Shown: positions 8,411 through 16,545 of the stretch, piece by piece
Position numbering within the stretch: position 1 is the stretch's first letter
Layout: each line of letters starts with the position of its first letter
Assembly: GCA_035772405.1 (NCBI GenBank)
Contig: JAYKKM010000224.1
Location: 2,068,501-2,132,500, forward strand
Length of the DNA: 64,000 bases
Direction of reading: 5' to 3'
From: Chrysogorgia sp. JL179-B06
Taxonomy: Eukaryota > Cnidaria > Anthozoa > Scleralcyonacea > Chrysogorgiidae
Translations under genes and position numbers: made by a program
Notes under the pieces: generated by a model
What the model was told of the DNA's origin: nothing
Seen by the model: only the letters and a program-made list of their open reading frames with translations
Databases searched by the model: none

Positions 8411-9038
8411 ATGGTTGACGAACGCACAATGAGAATGTTCTATGCTGGGTATACGTTGGACGAGATTGAGACACCAAAAAAGTGGAGTGGTACTACATTA
8501 GGGCACACATTGGACGAGATCAAGAACGGAAGTAGGGACGCAAAACCAAAAAAGTGGAACGACACCACATACTGTTACGAGTGTAGTAACCACAGAACCC
8601 AAACCGAAGACGGTGTATTTAGTTGTGACAAGTGTGGAGAGACTACCTATGGACGCGTGAGAAGCTTTGTACCTAACATTTGGATGTACAAGAAATCGGC
8701 TCAGTTATAGTAAGTGGCTAGAGAGAATGTTGACTAGCAAAAGACTACTTAGTGAGGATAGCACACCAATAGTGGTCAGTGATTTTATAGAGATAATATG
8801 GTCTCTTAAAAGAAACAAGTTGATTGTCAAGAATATATCGAAATACATTTTCTATGTCATAAGAATATGCTCTAGAAGAGGTATAGAGTTGAGAGGTAGT
8901 TTTAACGACCTCAAACCTGGTAAGGTCAAGGTGCGATTCGAGCACAACCTGTATAGCGTAGTATACAAGGATCTAGGTTGGGACGGGAGAGGAGATCCAT
9001 ACTACAACGAGTGGATCAGAAAAGGTCTAGAGAAATAA
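8411..9038 (+). pseudogene. zinc-ribbon protein gene, frameshifted in element 1
   Basis: The first frame (8411-8710, 99 codons) starts after ATAGTATAGTAACTTAG and contains a zinc ribbon (C55, C58, C72, C75). A second frame, open to 9038, continues with a basic helical region and ends PYYNEWIRKGLEK. Element 2 encodes both parts as one 190-aa protein (59922-60494) ending YYNEWFRKK, so element 1 carries a frameshift between about 8665 and 8710. No clear slippery site is visible, so decay or a base error is likelier than programmed frameshifting. The first part also has an internal duplication of TLDEI plus PKKW (residues 15-25 and 33-49). TLDEI resembles the 'G-x-T-x-x-E-I' of resolvase-type HTH motifs. 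Possible DNA-binding or transcription role; inference. Confidence 0.7.
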
Positions 9039-9056
9039 AACATTTAGTATTATATA

Positions 9057-9236
9057 ATGGGAAGACCTAGAATTTACCAAACCAAAGAAGAAGCTTTAAG
9101 AGCAGCCAGAGCGCAAACTAAAGAGTGGATGAACACTCACAAATGGGTGTGTGAGACGTGCGATAGGCCATACCACGTGACCTCTAAATATAAACACCTG
9201 AAGACCAAAAAGCATTTGAGAAATTCGGAAGCGTGA
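9057..9236 (+). CDS. small C2H2 zinc-finger protein, 59 aa
   Basis: A 59-codon frame starting at the ATG at 9057, preceded by AATAAAACATTTAGTATTATATA, the same kind of leader as the other element genes. It starts MGRPRIYQTKEEALRAARA and contains one finger, C-x2-C-x11-H-x5-H (CETCDRPYH...HLKTKKH, residues 32-53). The basic GRPR start and the KHLKTKKH ending are typical of short element-encoded fingers. Nothing matching lies between the zinc ribbon and PolB in element 2. It probably binds nucleic acid; the target is unknown. Confidence 0.75.
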   Translation: MGRPRIYQTKEEALRAARAQTKEWMNTHKWVCETCDRPYHVTSKYKHLKTKKHLRNSEA

Positions 9237-9326
9237 TTACATTGTACTAGTATAGTAAATTATAAAACGACTCTTTTTAGAAGGGTCTAAAGAAATAAAA
9301 CATATCCTATAGTATATAAACATAAC
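9237..9326 (+). promoter_or_regulatory. PolB leader with duplicated AATAAAACAT-TATAGTATA signal
   Basis: The stretch GGTCTAAAGAAATAAAACAT at 9284-9303 followed by CCTATAGTATATAAAC nearly repeats 9015-9056 (GGTCTAGAGAAATAAAACAT then TTAGTATTATATA). Each unit combines a poly(A)-type AATAAA with the start-proximal TATA motif, suggesting transcript end and next transcript start are coupled. Confidence 0.5.
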
Positions 9327-12300
9327 ATGTCAAGTAGGACGGAAAAAACGACACGTCCTAAAAACATAATGGACAAACCAATTCCACACGGACTCAAAGA
9401 ACCTATAGTGACACCCACACCTGCACCCACACCCGCAAGAAGAAGTGTGAGAGAGCGTATGACTTTATTCAAGGAGTCTCTCAAAAAGAAGATGGATCAA
9501 TGGGACAAGTGGATCGTAGACCACATACCAGAATCCATTAAGAAACATACAACAAGTGCTTTTAACTTGTTCAAAGAAAAGATAGACTCTATATTTAGAG
9601 AAACTATACCACAAAAGAGTGAGACCTCACTTAGAGGTTTCTCAAATAACTTTGAGATTAACGCTGGGAGAAACACAGAACCAAAGGTGTTCCTAGAACA
9701 GTCAAAAATTGTTGTGTTAGACCTTTGGAAGAAACAGATGAAAAAAGGAACTAAGACCAAGTTAATTCTGGATTGTGTGATGGTTCGCACAGCGAACGAC
9801 GAAGAGGTTGAAGCTGAGGCACACTTTCACTCTCTCGTAGAGATTATACTACCTGGCACAAACTTTGAAGAGATGTACAACAAGATGATTGAGAAAATAT
9901 TAGAGAGCTTCTCTACGTACTTGTCTAGAGGAAGTAACTGGAGACTTCTTCATGTTGTGAGACTAAGTATTCATATAGACAAGTACACACCAATGTCTGG
10001 GAGCTCCCACATTCCTACACCACAAGCACTAGTTTACAAAAAAGCCATCGTAAACGTTAGAAACAAAATGGACAACATGTGCTTCAAGTGGTCTGTAACT
10101 GTTGCTAAAATGTCACTTGGAAAGAAAAACCAAGAAAGACTTAGTAAGAAACTCAAAGAAGCTTCGACGAATTACAACTGGACCAGGGTTAGGTTTCCTA
10201 CACCACTAGAGGACGTTAAGGAATTTTCAAAAAATAACAATATAGAAATAAACGTATTTGGTTACGATGAGGGTGAGGTGTACCCTCTTACTATCCAAGG
10301 AAACTCTAGAGACACCATTAACTTGCTTTACATTAAGAACGAGACTACATCTCACTACGTATGGATTAAGAATATGAGTAGACTCATGTCAAGTAAGAAT
10401 AACAACCACCAACATGAGATTCACTATTGTTATAGATGTCTAAATAGCTTCAAGAATACTAAGTCACTAGAAAAGCACGACGAATACTGTTCAGACGTTA
10501 ATAGTATTAAAACTGTAATGCCAGAAAAAGGTAAAGACGACAAACTAACTTTCACAAACAACCACAAAACACAAGACGTGCCATTTGTGATCTACGCTGA
10601 TTTTGAGTCGTTCATCGAGAAGATTGACGGATGTGAGAACAAACCAAATAGTAGTTTTACCAACAAGTACCAACATCATACACCATCAGGATGGACTCTC
10701 CACCTAAAATGTAGTGATGACAAACTATACTGGGAGAAGCCAGTAAGTAGAACTAAGAAGAACCCGGAAGACGACCTGGCCAAGTCGTTCGTAGAAGAGA
10801 CAGAGAAAGCCGTGTGTAGAGCGTATGAAAGATTTAAGGTGATGATACCAATGAACCTAAGCTCTGAGGAGACGGAAAATTTTAAAAATAGTACAAAATG
10901 CTGGCTTTGTGAAAAAGCTTTCACCAACCCTAAAGACTTCAAAGTCAGAGACCATTGTCACATGACAGGAAAATTCAGAGGAGCTGCACACACGTCGTGT
11001 AATCTAAAATACAAATTACCAAAATTTGTTCCTGTTATTTTCCACAACTTGTCTGGATACGACGCTCACTTGTTTATCAAAAGCCTAGGTGGAGACGTGA
11101 ACTGTATTCCATGTAACGAGGAGAAATACATCTCCTTCAGTAAAAATATTGTGGTGGACCACTACACCGATAAGACTGGTAAAGAAAAACCTATCACCAG
11201 AGAAATTAGATTCTTAGACAGTTTTAAGTTCGTGGCTTCTAGTCTAGATAGACTAGCAAAGAACTTGTCTCACGATCAGTTAGTAGCCACAAGAAAACAG
11301 TTCGAAAAAGACGAAGATTTTGAGCTAGTTTCCAAGAAAGGTGTCTACCCATACGAGTACATGGACCAGATAGAGAAACTAAAAGAGGAAAAATTACCTC
11401 CTAAAGAAGAGTTCTACTCGAAACTGACTGACACCGACATCAGCGACGAGGACTACGAGCATGCCCAAAAAGTTTGGAAAAACTTTGGAATGAAGACCAT
11501 GAAGGATTACCACGACCTTTACCTATTGACAGATGTGATGTTGTTGGAGGATGTGTTCGAGAACTTCAGGTCTGTTTGCACGAAAAATTATGGACTAGAC
11601 CCTGCATGGTACTACACATCTCCAGGACTATCATGGGACGCACTACTAAAAACAACAAAAGTAGAACTAGAATTATTGACCGACATTGACATGTTGTTGA
11701 TGATAGAGAGAGGCATCAGAGGAGGAGTGTCCACCATCACAAAAAGACATGCCCAAGCCAATAACAAACATATGGGGTACATGAAAAACCCAGAGTCAGT
11801 ACCACAAGCAAAATATGATCCTACCAAACCTAGTGTATACTTACCATACCTTGATGCAAACAACCTCTACGGACGTGCTATGAGTATGAAATTACCTATG
11901 GGAGGTTTCAAGTGGATGAACAGTGCACAACTAGAGAACTGGGAGAACACACCCTGTATTCTAGAAGTTGACTTAGAGTACCCCAAAGAACTTCACGACG
12001 CTCATAACGACTACCCTCTAGCTCCAGAGAGGTTGCTAGTTAACAAAGTGGAAAAGCTAATCCCTAACTTGACGAACAAGAACAAGTACGCTATTCATCG
12101 TGAGAATCTTGAGCTGTATCTTAAATATGGAATGAAGTTAACGAAAATTCATAGAGGGATCACTTTCAAAGAGGGAGCTTGGATGGAGAAGTACATAGAT
12201 CTTAACACACAACTGAGAACAAAGGCTACGAACAGTTTCGAGAAAGATTTCTTCAAGTTAATGAACAACTCAGTGTTTGGAAAAACTATGGAAAATATTA

Positions 12301-13037
12301 GGAGTAGGGTAGACATCAAGTTAGTGACGAACGAAAAGAAAATGAACAAGTTAGTTTCTAAGCCAAACTACAACCATCGTACAATCTTTAGCGAGAACCT
12401 TATAGCAGTACACATGAAGAGAACGAAAGTGAAATTCTACAAACCCGTCTATCTTGGAATGAGTATCCTAGATCTGAGTAAGACTGTAATGTACGAGTTT
12501 CACTACGACTACATTAAGCCTAAATATGGGGATGCTGCTAAGTTATTGTTCACCGACACGGACAGTCTAATGTATGAGATACACACCGATGACTTTTACA
12601 AAGACATCTCTAACGACGTTAGCGAGAGGTTCGACACCTCTGGTTACTCTAAGGACCACCCCTCCTGTATTCCGACAGGTTTGAACGAAAAGGTTATAGG
12701 TCTATTCAAGGATGAGAATAATGGAGAACAAATCTTAGAGTTTGTTGGTTTAAGAGCCAAGCTGTACGCATGTAAGACTAACAAATCAGAAAAGAAGAGA
12801 TGCAAGGGGGTGAAGGAAGGAGTTGTAACTAAATCAATAACATTCGAAAACTATAAAGAGTGCTTGTTCTCCGGAGAGCCACAGATGAGAAGTATGAATA
12901 CTTTTAGAAGTAGGAAACACGAAATTTACACAGAGACGGTCAACAAGATAGCACTAAGTAGTAACGACGACAAGCGACATATCCTACCCGACAAGGTGAA
13001 CACTTTGGCGATCGGACATTACCTCATCGCGGAATAG
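9327..13037 (+). CDS. polB: family B DNA polymerase, protein-primed type (element 1)
   Basis: 1236 residues, intact, from an ATG at 9327 after CCTATAGTATATAAACATAAC. Replicative polymerase with proofreading exonuclease. Order: basic Pro-rich N-terminus; a domain of ~200 residues typical of animal transposon PolBs (GSSHIPTP...INVFGYDEG); a C2HC finger near 368-390; Exo I YADFES (~423); an HNH/endonuclease-VII-like Cys-His cluster (CWLC...RDHCHMTGKFRGAAH, ~525-560); Exo II FHNLSGYDAH (~572); Exo III YLLTDVMLLED (~732); Pol A LDANNLYG (~842); Pol B NNSVFGKTMEN (~980); Pol C TDTDS (~1075); and a GLRAKLY motif (~1143). All metal-binding Asp residues and Exo Asp/Glu are present. The closest group is the Polinton/adintovirus-type polymerases annotated widely in invertebrate genomes. 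It is the last gene before the terminal fold-back. Confidence 0.93.
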   Translation: MSSRTEKTTRPKNIMDKPIPHGLKEPIVTPTPAPTPARRSVRERMTLFKESLKKKMDQWDKWIVDHIPESIKKHTTSAFNLFKEKIDSIFRETIPQKSETSLRGFSNNFEINAGRNTEPKVFLEQSKIVVLDLWKKQMKKGTKTKLILDCVMVRTANDEEVEAEAHFHSLVEIILPGTNFEEMYNKMIEKILESFSTYLSRGSNWRLLHVVRLSIHIDKYTPMSGSSHIPTPQALVYKKAIVNVRNKMDNMCFKWSVTVAKMSLGKKNQERLSKKLKEASTNYNWTRVRFPTPLEDVKEFSKNNNIEINVFGYDEGEVYPLTIQGNSRDTINLLYIKNETTSHYVWIKNMSRLMSSKNNNHQHEIHYCYRCLNSFKNTKSLEKHDEYCSDVNSIKTVMPEKGKDDKLTFTNNHKTQDVPFVIYADFESFIEKIDGCENKPNSSFTNKYQHHTPSGWTLHLKCSDDKLYWEKPVSRTKKNPEDDLAKSFVEETEKAVCRAYERFKVMIPMNLSSEETENFKNSTKCWLCEKAFTNPKDFKVRDHCHMTGKFRGAAHTSCNLKYKLPKFVPVIFHNLSGYDAHLFIKSLGGDVNCIPCNEEKYISFSKNIVVDHYTDKTGKEKPITREIRFLDSFKFVASSLDRLAKNLSHDQLVATRKQFEKDEDFELVSKKGVYPYEYMDQIEKLKEEKLPPKEEFYSKLTDTDISDEDYEHAQKVWKNFGMKTMKDYHDLYLLTDVMLLEDVFENFRSVCTKNYGLDPAWYYTSPGLSWDALLKTTKVELELLTDIDMLLMIERGIRGGVSTITKRHAQANNKHMGYMKNPESVPQAKYDPTKPSVYLPYLDANNLYGRAMSMKLPMGGFKWMNSAQLENWENTPCILEVDLEYPKELHDAHNDYPLAPERLLVNKVEKLIPNLTNKNKYAIHRENLELYLKYGMKLTKIHRGITFKEGAWMEKYIDLNTQLRTKATNSFEKDFFKLMNNSVFGKTMENIRSRVDIKLVTNEKKMNKLVSKPNYNHRTIFSENLIAVHMKRTKVKFYKPVYLGMSILDLSKTVMYEFHYDYIKPKYGDAAKLLFTDTDSLMYEIHTDDFYKDISNDVSERFDTSGYSKDHPSCIPTGLNEKVIGLFKDENNGEQILEFVGLRAKLYACKTNKSEKKRCKGVKEGVVTKSITFENYKECLFSGEPQMRSMNTFRSRKHEIYTETVNKIALSSNDDKRHILPDKVNTLAIGHYLIAE

Positions 13038-13160
13038 GGGACACGAGCCACCACCAGAACCCGTCTGACTCGAACCCCCACCCAGACCCACCAAGTCTGA
13101 CTGCATGTCGTTACTACAGAATGTAAACCACGTCGCGCAATAATATTTGGAGTCTAACTA
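13038..13160. other. 3' flank of PolB in element 1
   Basis: Short GC-richer stretch with CCACCA/GAACCC runs. No reading frame worth calling. Confidence 0.4.
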
Positions 13161-13290
13161 GACCACGCCCCTTTTGAAAAATTTTGACCATGCCCTTTTT
13201 TTAAGACATTTCGACCACACCCTGATTTAAAAAAAATTCAACCACGCCCCTTTTAAGGCATCTCGACCACGCCCTTTTTAAGGAATTCTT
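13161..13290 (+). repeat. five iteron-like GACCACGCCC repeats
   Basis: GACCACGCCC or one- to two-base variants occur at 13161, 13186, 13213, 13240 and 13265, spaced 25-27 bp and each followed by a T/A-rich run. The same core reappears inverted inside the terminal palindrome (GTGGGCGTGG at 13386; CCACGCCCAC at 13409). Regularly spaced direct repeats beside a fold-back are typical of replication origins, though CCACGCCC is also a KLF/Sp1-type GC box. Not seen in element 2. Confidence 0.65.
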
Positions 13291-13337
13291 AGAATTACTT
13301 TTTGAGACAATTCTTGGAACTTGACCTTGACCTTGAC

Positions 13338-13468
13338 AGTAGTAGTAAAAGACCCATTCTAACTCGCAATCAGGAAATCCTCTAAGTGGGCGTGGTTAAA
13401 GTTTTCGACCACGCCCACTTATAGGATTTACCTGTTTGGTGAGTTAGAATCGGCCTTTTACTACTACT
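13338..13468. repeat. terminal fold-back palindrome of element 1
   Basis: 131 bp that can fold into an imperfect hairpin. The left arm starts AGTAGTAGTAAAAG and the right arm ends CTTTTACTACTACT; inside, TTCTAACTCGC pairs with GTGAGTTAGAA, and GTGGGCGTGG pairs with CCACGCCCAC around a ~13-base loop. Its last base is directly followed by the first unit of the 19-bp minisatellite. Position, just beyond PolB, matches the palindrome of element 2 at 55152-55320. Confidence 0.85.
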
Positions 13469-14050
13469 AATGTACACATAGATCATGTATAATGTACATA
13501 TAGATGTAGAGTATACACATAGATGTAGAATGTACATATAGATGTAGAATGTACACATAGATGTAGAATGTACATATAGATGTAGAATGTACACATAGAT
13601 GTAGAGTGTACACATAGATGTAGAATGTACATATAGATGTAGAATGTACACATAGATGTAGAGTGTACACATAGATGTAGAATGTACATATAGATGTAGA
13701 ATGTGCACATAGATGTAGAGTGTACACATATATGTAGAATGTACACATAGATGTAGAATGTACAAATAGATGTAGAATGTACATATAGATGTAGAATGTA
13801 CATATAGATGTAGAATGTACACATAGATGTAGAATGTACATATAGATGTAGAATGTACAAATAGATGTAGAATGTACACATATATGTAGAATGTACACAT
13901 AGATGTAGAATGTACAAATAGATGTAGAATGTACATATAGATGTAGAATGTATATACACATAGATGTAGAATGTACACATAGATGTAGAATGTACACATA
14001 GATGTAGAATGTACACATAGATGTAGAGTGTACACATAGATGTACACATG
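13469..14050. repeat. 19-bp minisatellite, about 30 copies
   Basis: Unit ATGTAGAATGTACACATAG, with CACATAG/CATATAG/CAAATAG and AGAATG/AGAGTG variants. It starts immediately at the end of the terminal palindrome. Because the unit contains no stop on the - strand, long spurious open frames appear there in three frames. Same family and orientation as 2990-3215. Confidence 0.95.
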
Positions 14051-14457
14051 ATGGACAACTAAGTTGCTGAGTCTATGGAGTGAGGACTAGCGTTGGGAAA
14101 ATCTCAATGAGGGTTAGGATTAAGATTATTTGGGGTTTACAGTACAGTACCTCTCGTCCCTGACAACTATGGCAATGTATTTCCCTCTTCCTTATATGGA
14201 AAATCTGACTGTTAGTGACGTAATTACCATGTTTGTATTGCCTTATGTATAATTACGGAAATTGTCCAATCACATTGTGTGTAGGATATCATGTATTTTA
14301 TCTTAAACTGATTGCTTAGTTTTAGAGAATGGAGTGGCTACTAAAAGAATGGATATCACAAGCATTCACTTAACAGAAAATATGACAGAGGGTGCTAGTC
14401 CAGGTTGAAAATGATTGTTTTCAGTTGTAGTTAATATATAGTTAAATAAAGTGATTA

Positions 14458-15176
14458 ATTAAAGAGTGAGTGTCAACCGTGACGCATTGCACGCTCGGTC
14501 GGCGATTTTTTGAAGCCCGAAATTCCCTTAGTAACTCATCCGTAAATATCTTGTCAATCCTTCATATAAATTATTCATTATGTCTTTCAATTGAAAGAAG
14601 ACATACCTTATAAAGTAATTATTTTTGTATTTTTCACAAAACTCGACGTTTTCTCGACTTTCGTTTCGAATTATGTCAGCCTTGACTGACGCGAAGCGTG
14701 GAAGACCAAGTGACGGGGTTGAACAAAAAAATCAGGTTCCGAGTGGATGTATTTGGATTCTAGATGAATAAGAAAGCCTCTATAGGGTTTTATACAATAA
14801 CCTGTTTACTATTCGCATTCTCATTGGTTGTTAGCCATCATCTATGAGAGGACAGATGCACGGCTCACGCCAGATCACGTCAGCCAACTGCTTTTGTATT
14901 TTTCCATGCCCCAGAAATCCCCAAGAGCTTCAATTAAGAACATCCTCTCGTGGGCCACTTGTTTGTTCTTACCACGTTCTGACGTCATCTGTACATCTAT
15001 AACTGAACAGACAACGGCAAAATGGAATCTATTTGTTAATTCTGACAAGGCGAATTTCTGGAGTATTTACCATGACGTCAAGTTGACAACGAAGCACTTC
15101 TAATCACTTCGTTATCGTACGGGAAGATAAACACAAACGCGCAATGCACGACGGTTGACAATCACTCTTTAACTAA
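14458..15176. mobile_element. non-autonomous DNA transposon with ~22-bp terminal inverted repeats
   Basis: Starts TTAAAGAGTGAGTGTCAACC and ends GGTTGACAATCACTCTTTAA, with GCATTGC also mirrored inside each end. Both ends carry TTAA, compatible with a piggyBac-type target duplication. The inside has only short frames and no transposase. Confidence 0.7.
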
Positions 15177-16159
15177 AATGGTTTATTAAAGTTTTAGTTA
15201 GACAAAACTATTTGAAACAATTTTTACCTTGCTATGCATTGCTCACATTAATGAAGCGTCAGGCTAGGTTACGTCACAAGTTGGTGATGATTAACTTGAG
15301 ACAAAATACTAGCCTGCGGAGCAGACGGTTGTTTGGGGGAGCGGGGTTATATTCGTGGACGTGCCTCGCTGTATTCCGCGTCCCGAATATACATGCCGCT
15401 TTTTTGCTGGTTTTTAACACCCCTTGTGACGTTTTGTAACAGTTACCACCACCATCTCCAAAATATGCGACTCTGCGCCCATACAATGTATAAACATTCA
15501 TTCAAAATTTAAACTCGTTCTTGTACTGAAGTTCCGTTTTCTATGGCATTGTGAGGAGAAGGCCACAGTGTTGTAGTCAAGTCCACCTCATCATAACCAT
15601 CGTTTCCAAGTCCACCTCTTTGGAATTCGAATCTCAAATGCATTATTCACTCAAATAACAAAATTTAATCAACAGGTGTCAGCTACACAAGTCCCGTTAC
15701 AGTCAAACCTGATGTTCTTTTGTGAGCAATTTTGCAATATTGCGGCGCAACATTGCAATTTTGATTGACAAGTTCCTCGAGCAACTTGCAATCGTTTCAG
15801 GAAGATTGCTCGTCAGATTACTGTGATGACTTCTTCATTTCCTAGTCGCAGTAATTCAACATCTCGATGGAAAAGAGAGCAAGTCGCTGCATTGTGGTCA
15901 TATGAATCAAGACAGCAAGAAATCAGCTCTAAGATAAGGCTGTCGCAGCTAACCATTTCAAATATCGCGTAAATCGGTTTTTACGTTTTGGAACAGTGGC
16001 TCTAGGGAAACAATAGGAGAAAAAGTACAATAAAATAATTTAGGTGAAACTTGAAAGAATGAAACAGATAATCAAGCCTGAAATAATTATTTTCGCTGTA
16101 CCTGTCAGAATGACCAGCACAAATGAATTTATAACGGACATACAAAAATTTGTGCCTCT
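15177..16159. other. intron sequence, no gene seen
   Basis: Continuation of the large GABPA-like intron. A frame at 15828-15973 (ATG to TAA) has a helix-turn-helix-like composition (RWKREQVAALW...) and may be a transposase relic. Nothing else is supported. Confidence 0.4.
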
Positions 16160-16545
16160 CACGGCACAACTTAGTGTAACATCTCAAAATTTAGTGTAAC
16201 GTCTCAAAACTTAGTGTAATGTCTCTAAACCTAGCGTAACGCCTCAAACTTAGCATAACGTTTCAAACTTAGCGTAACGTCTCCAAACTTAGTGTAACGT
16301 CTCATAACGTAGCGCAATATCTCCAAACTTAGCGTTACGTCTTATAACTTAGCGCTATGTCTTAAAACTTAGCGTAACGTCTCATAACATAGCACAATAT
16401 CTCCAAACTTAGCGTAACGTCTCATAACTTAGCGCAATGTCTCCAAAGCTTAATGTCTCCAAACTTAGCGCAATGTCTCCAAACTTAGCATAATCAGGTC
16501 TCCAAACTTAGCGCAATGTCTCCAAACTTTACGCTAAGTTTGTCT
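16160..16545. repeat. ~20-bp tandem repeat, about 18 degenerate copies
   Basis: Units close to AACTTAGCGTAACGTCTCCA, with GCGTAA/GTGTAA/GCGCAA variants and some length changes. Lies in the intron before the exon at 18197. Confidence 0.9.

Larger units (their letters stand above)
3211..13468 (+). mobile_element. element 1: endogenous PolB virus-like element (Polinton/adintovirus-related)
   Basis: About 10.2 kb of tightly packed, intronless genes, all on the + strand, between two patches of one minisatellite family. Seen: PolB, a BRO-N/nuclease/zinc-finger fusion, a fibre-like protein, several small membrane proteins and zinc-finger proteins. Spacing is usually 15-60 bases, with AATAAA motifs and a TATAGTA-like motif just before start codons. 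The right end is a fold-back palindrome (13338-13468). The left end is not resolved; 3211 marks the loss of minisatellite periodicity. No integrase, packaging ATPase, protease or double jelly-roll capsid gene was recognised, which sets it apart from a standard Polinton. One gene is frameshifted, but PolB and most others are intact, so insertion is probably fairly recent. Confidence 0.8.

Noticed and set aside
13382..14058. Long minus-strand open frames of 180-220 codons rich in Tyr, Ile, His, Cys
   Set aside because: They are translations of the 19-bp minisatellite; the unit is stop-free in three - strand frames, so open length carries no coding signal.
14828..15439. Plus-strand frames of 75-91 codons
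   Set aside because: One lies within the non-autonomous TTAA-ended transposon and the other in repeat-like DNA; no domain or codon signal.
15828..15973. Missing Pointed-domain exon of the GABPA-like gene
   Set aside because: A short RWKREQVAALW...QQE similarity was tempting, but the splice phase does not fit exon 2882-2966 and the rest looks like a transposase HTH fragment.
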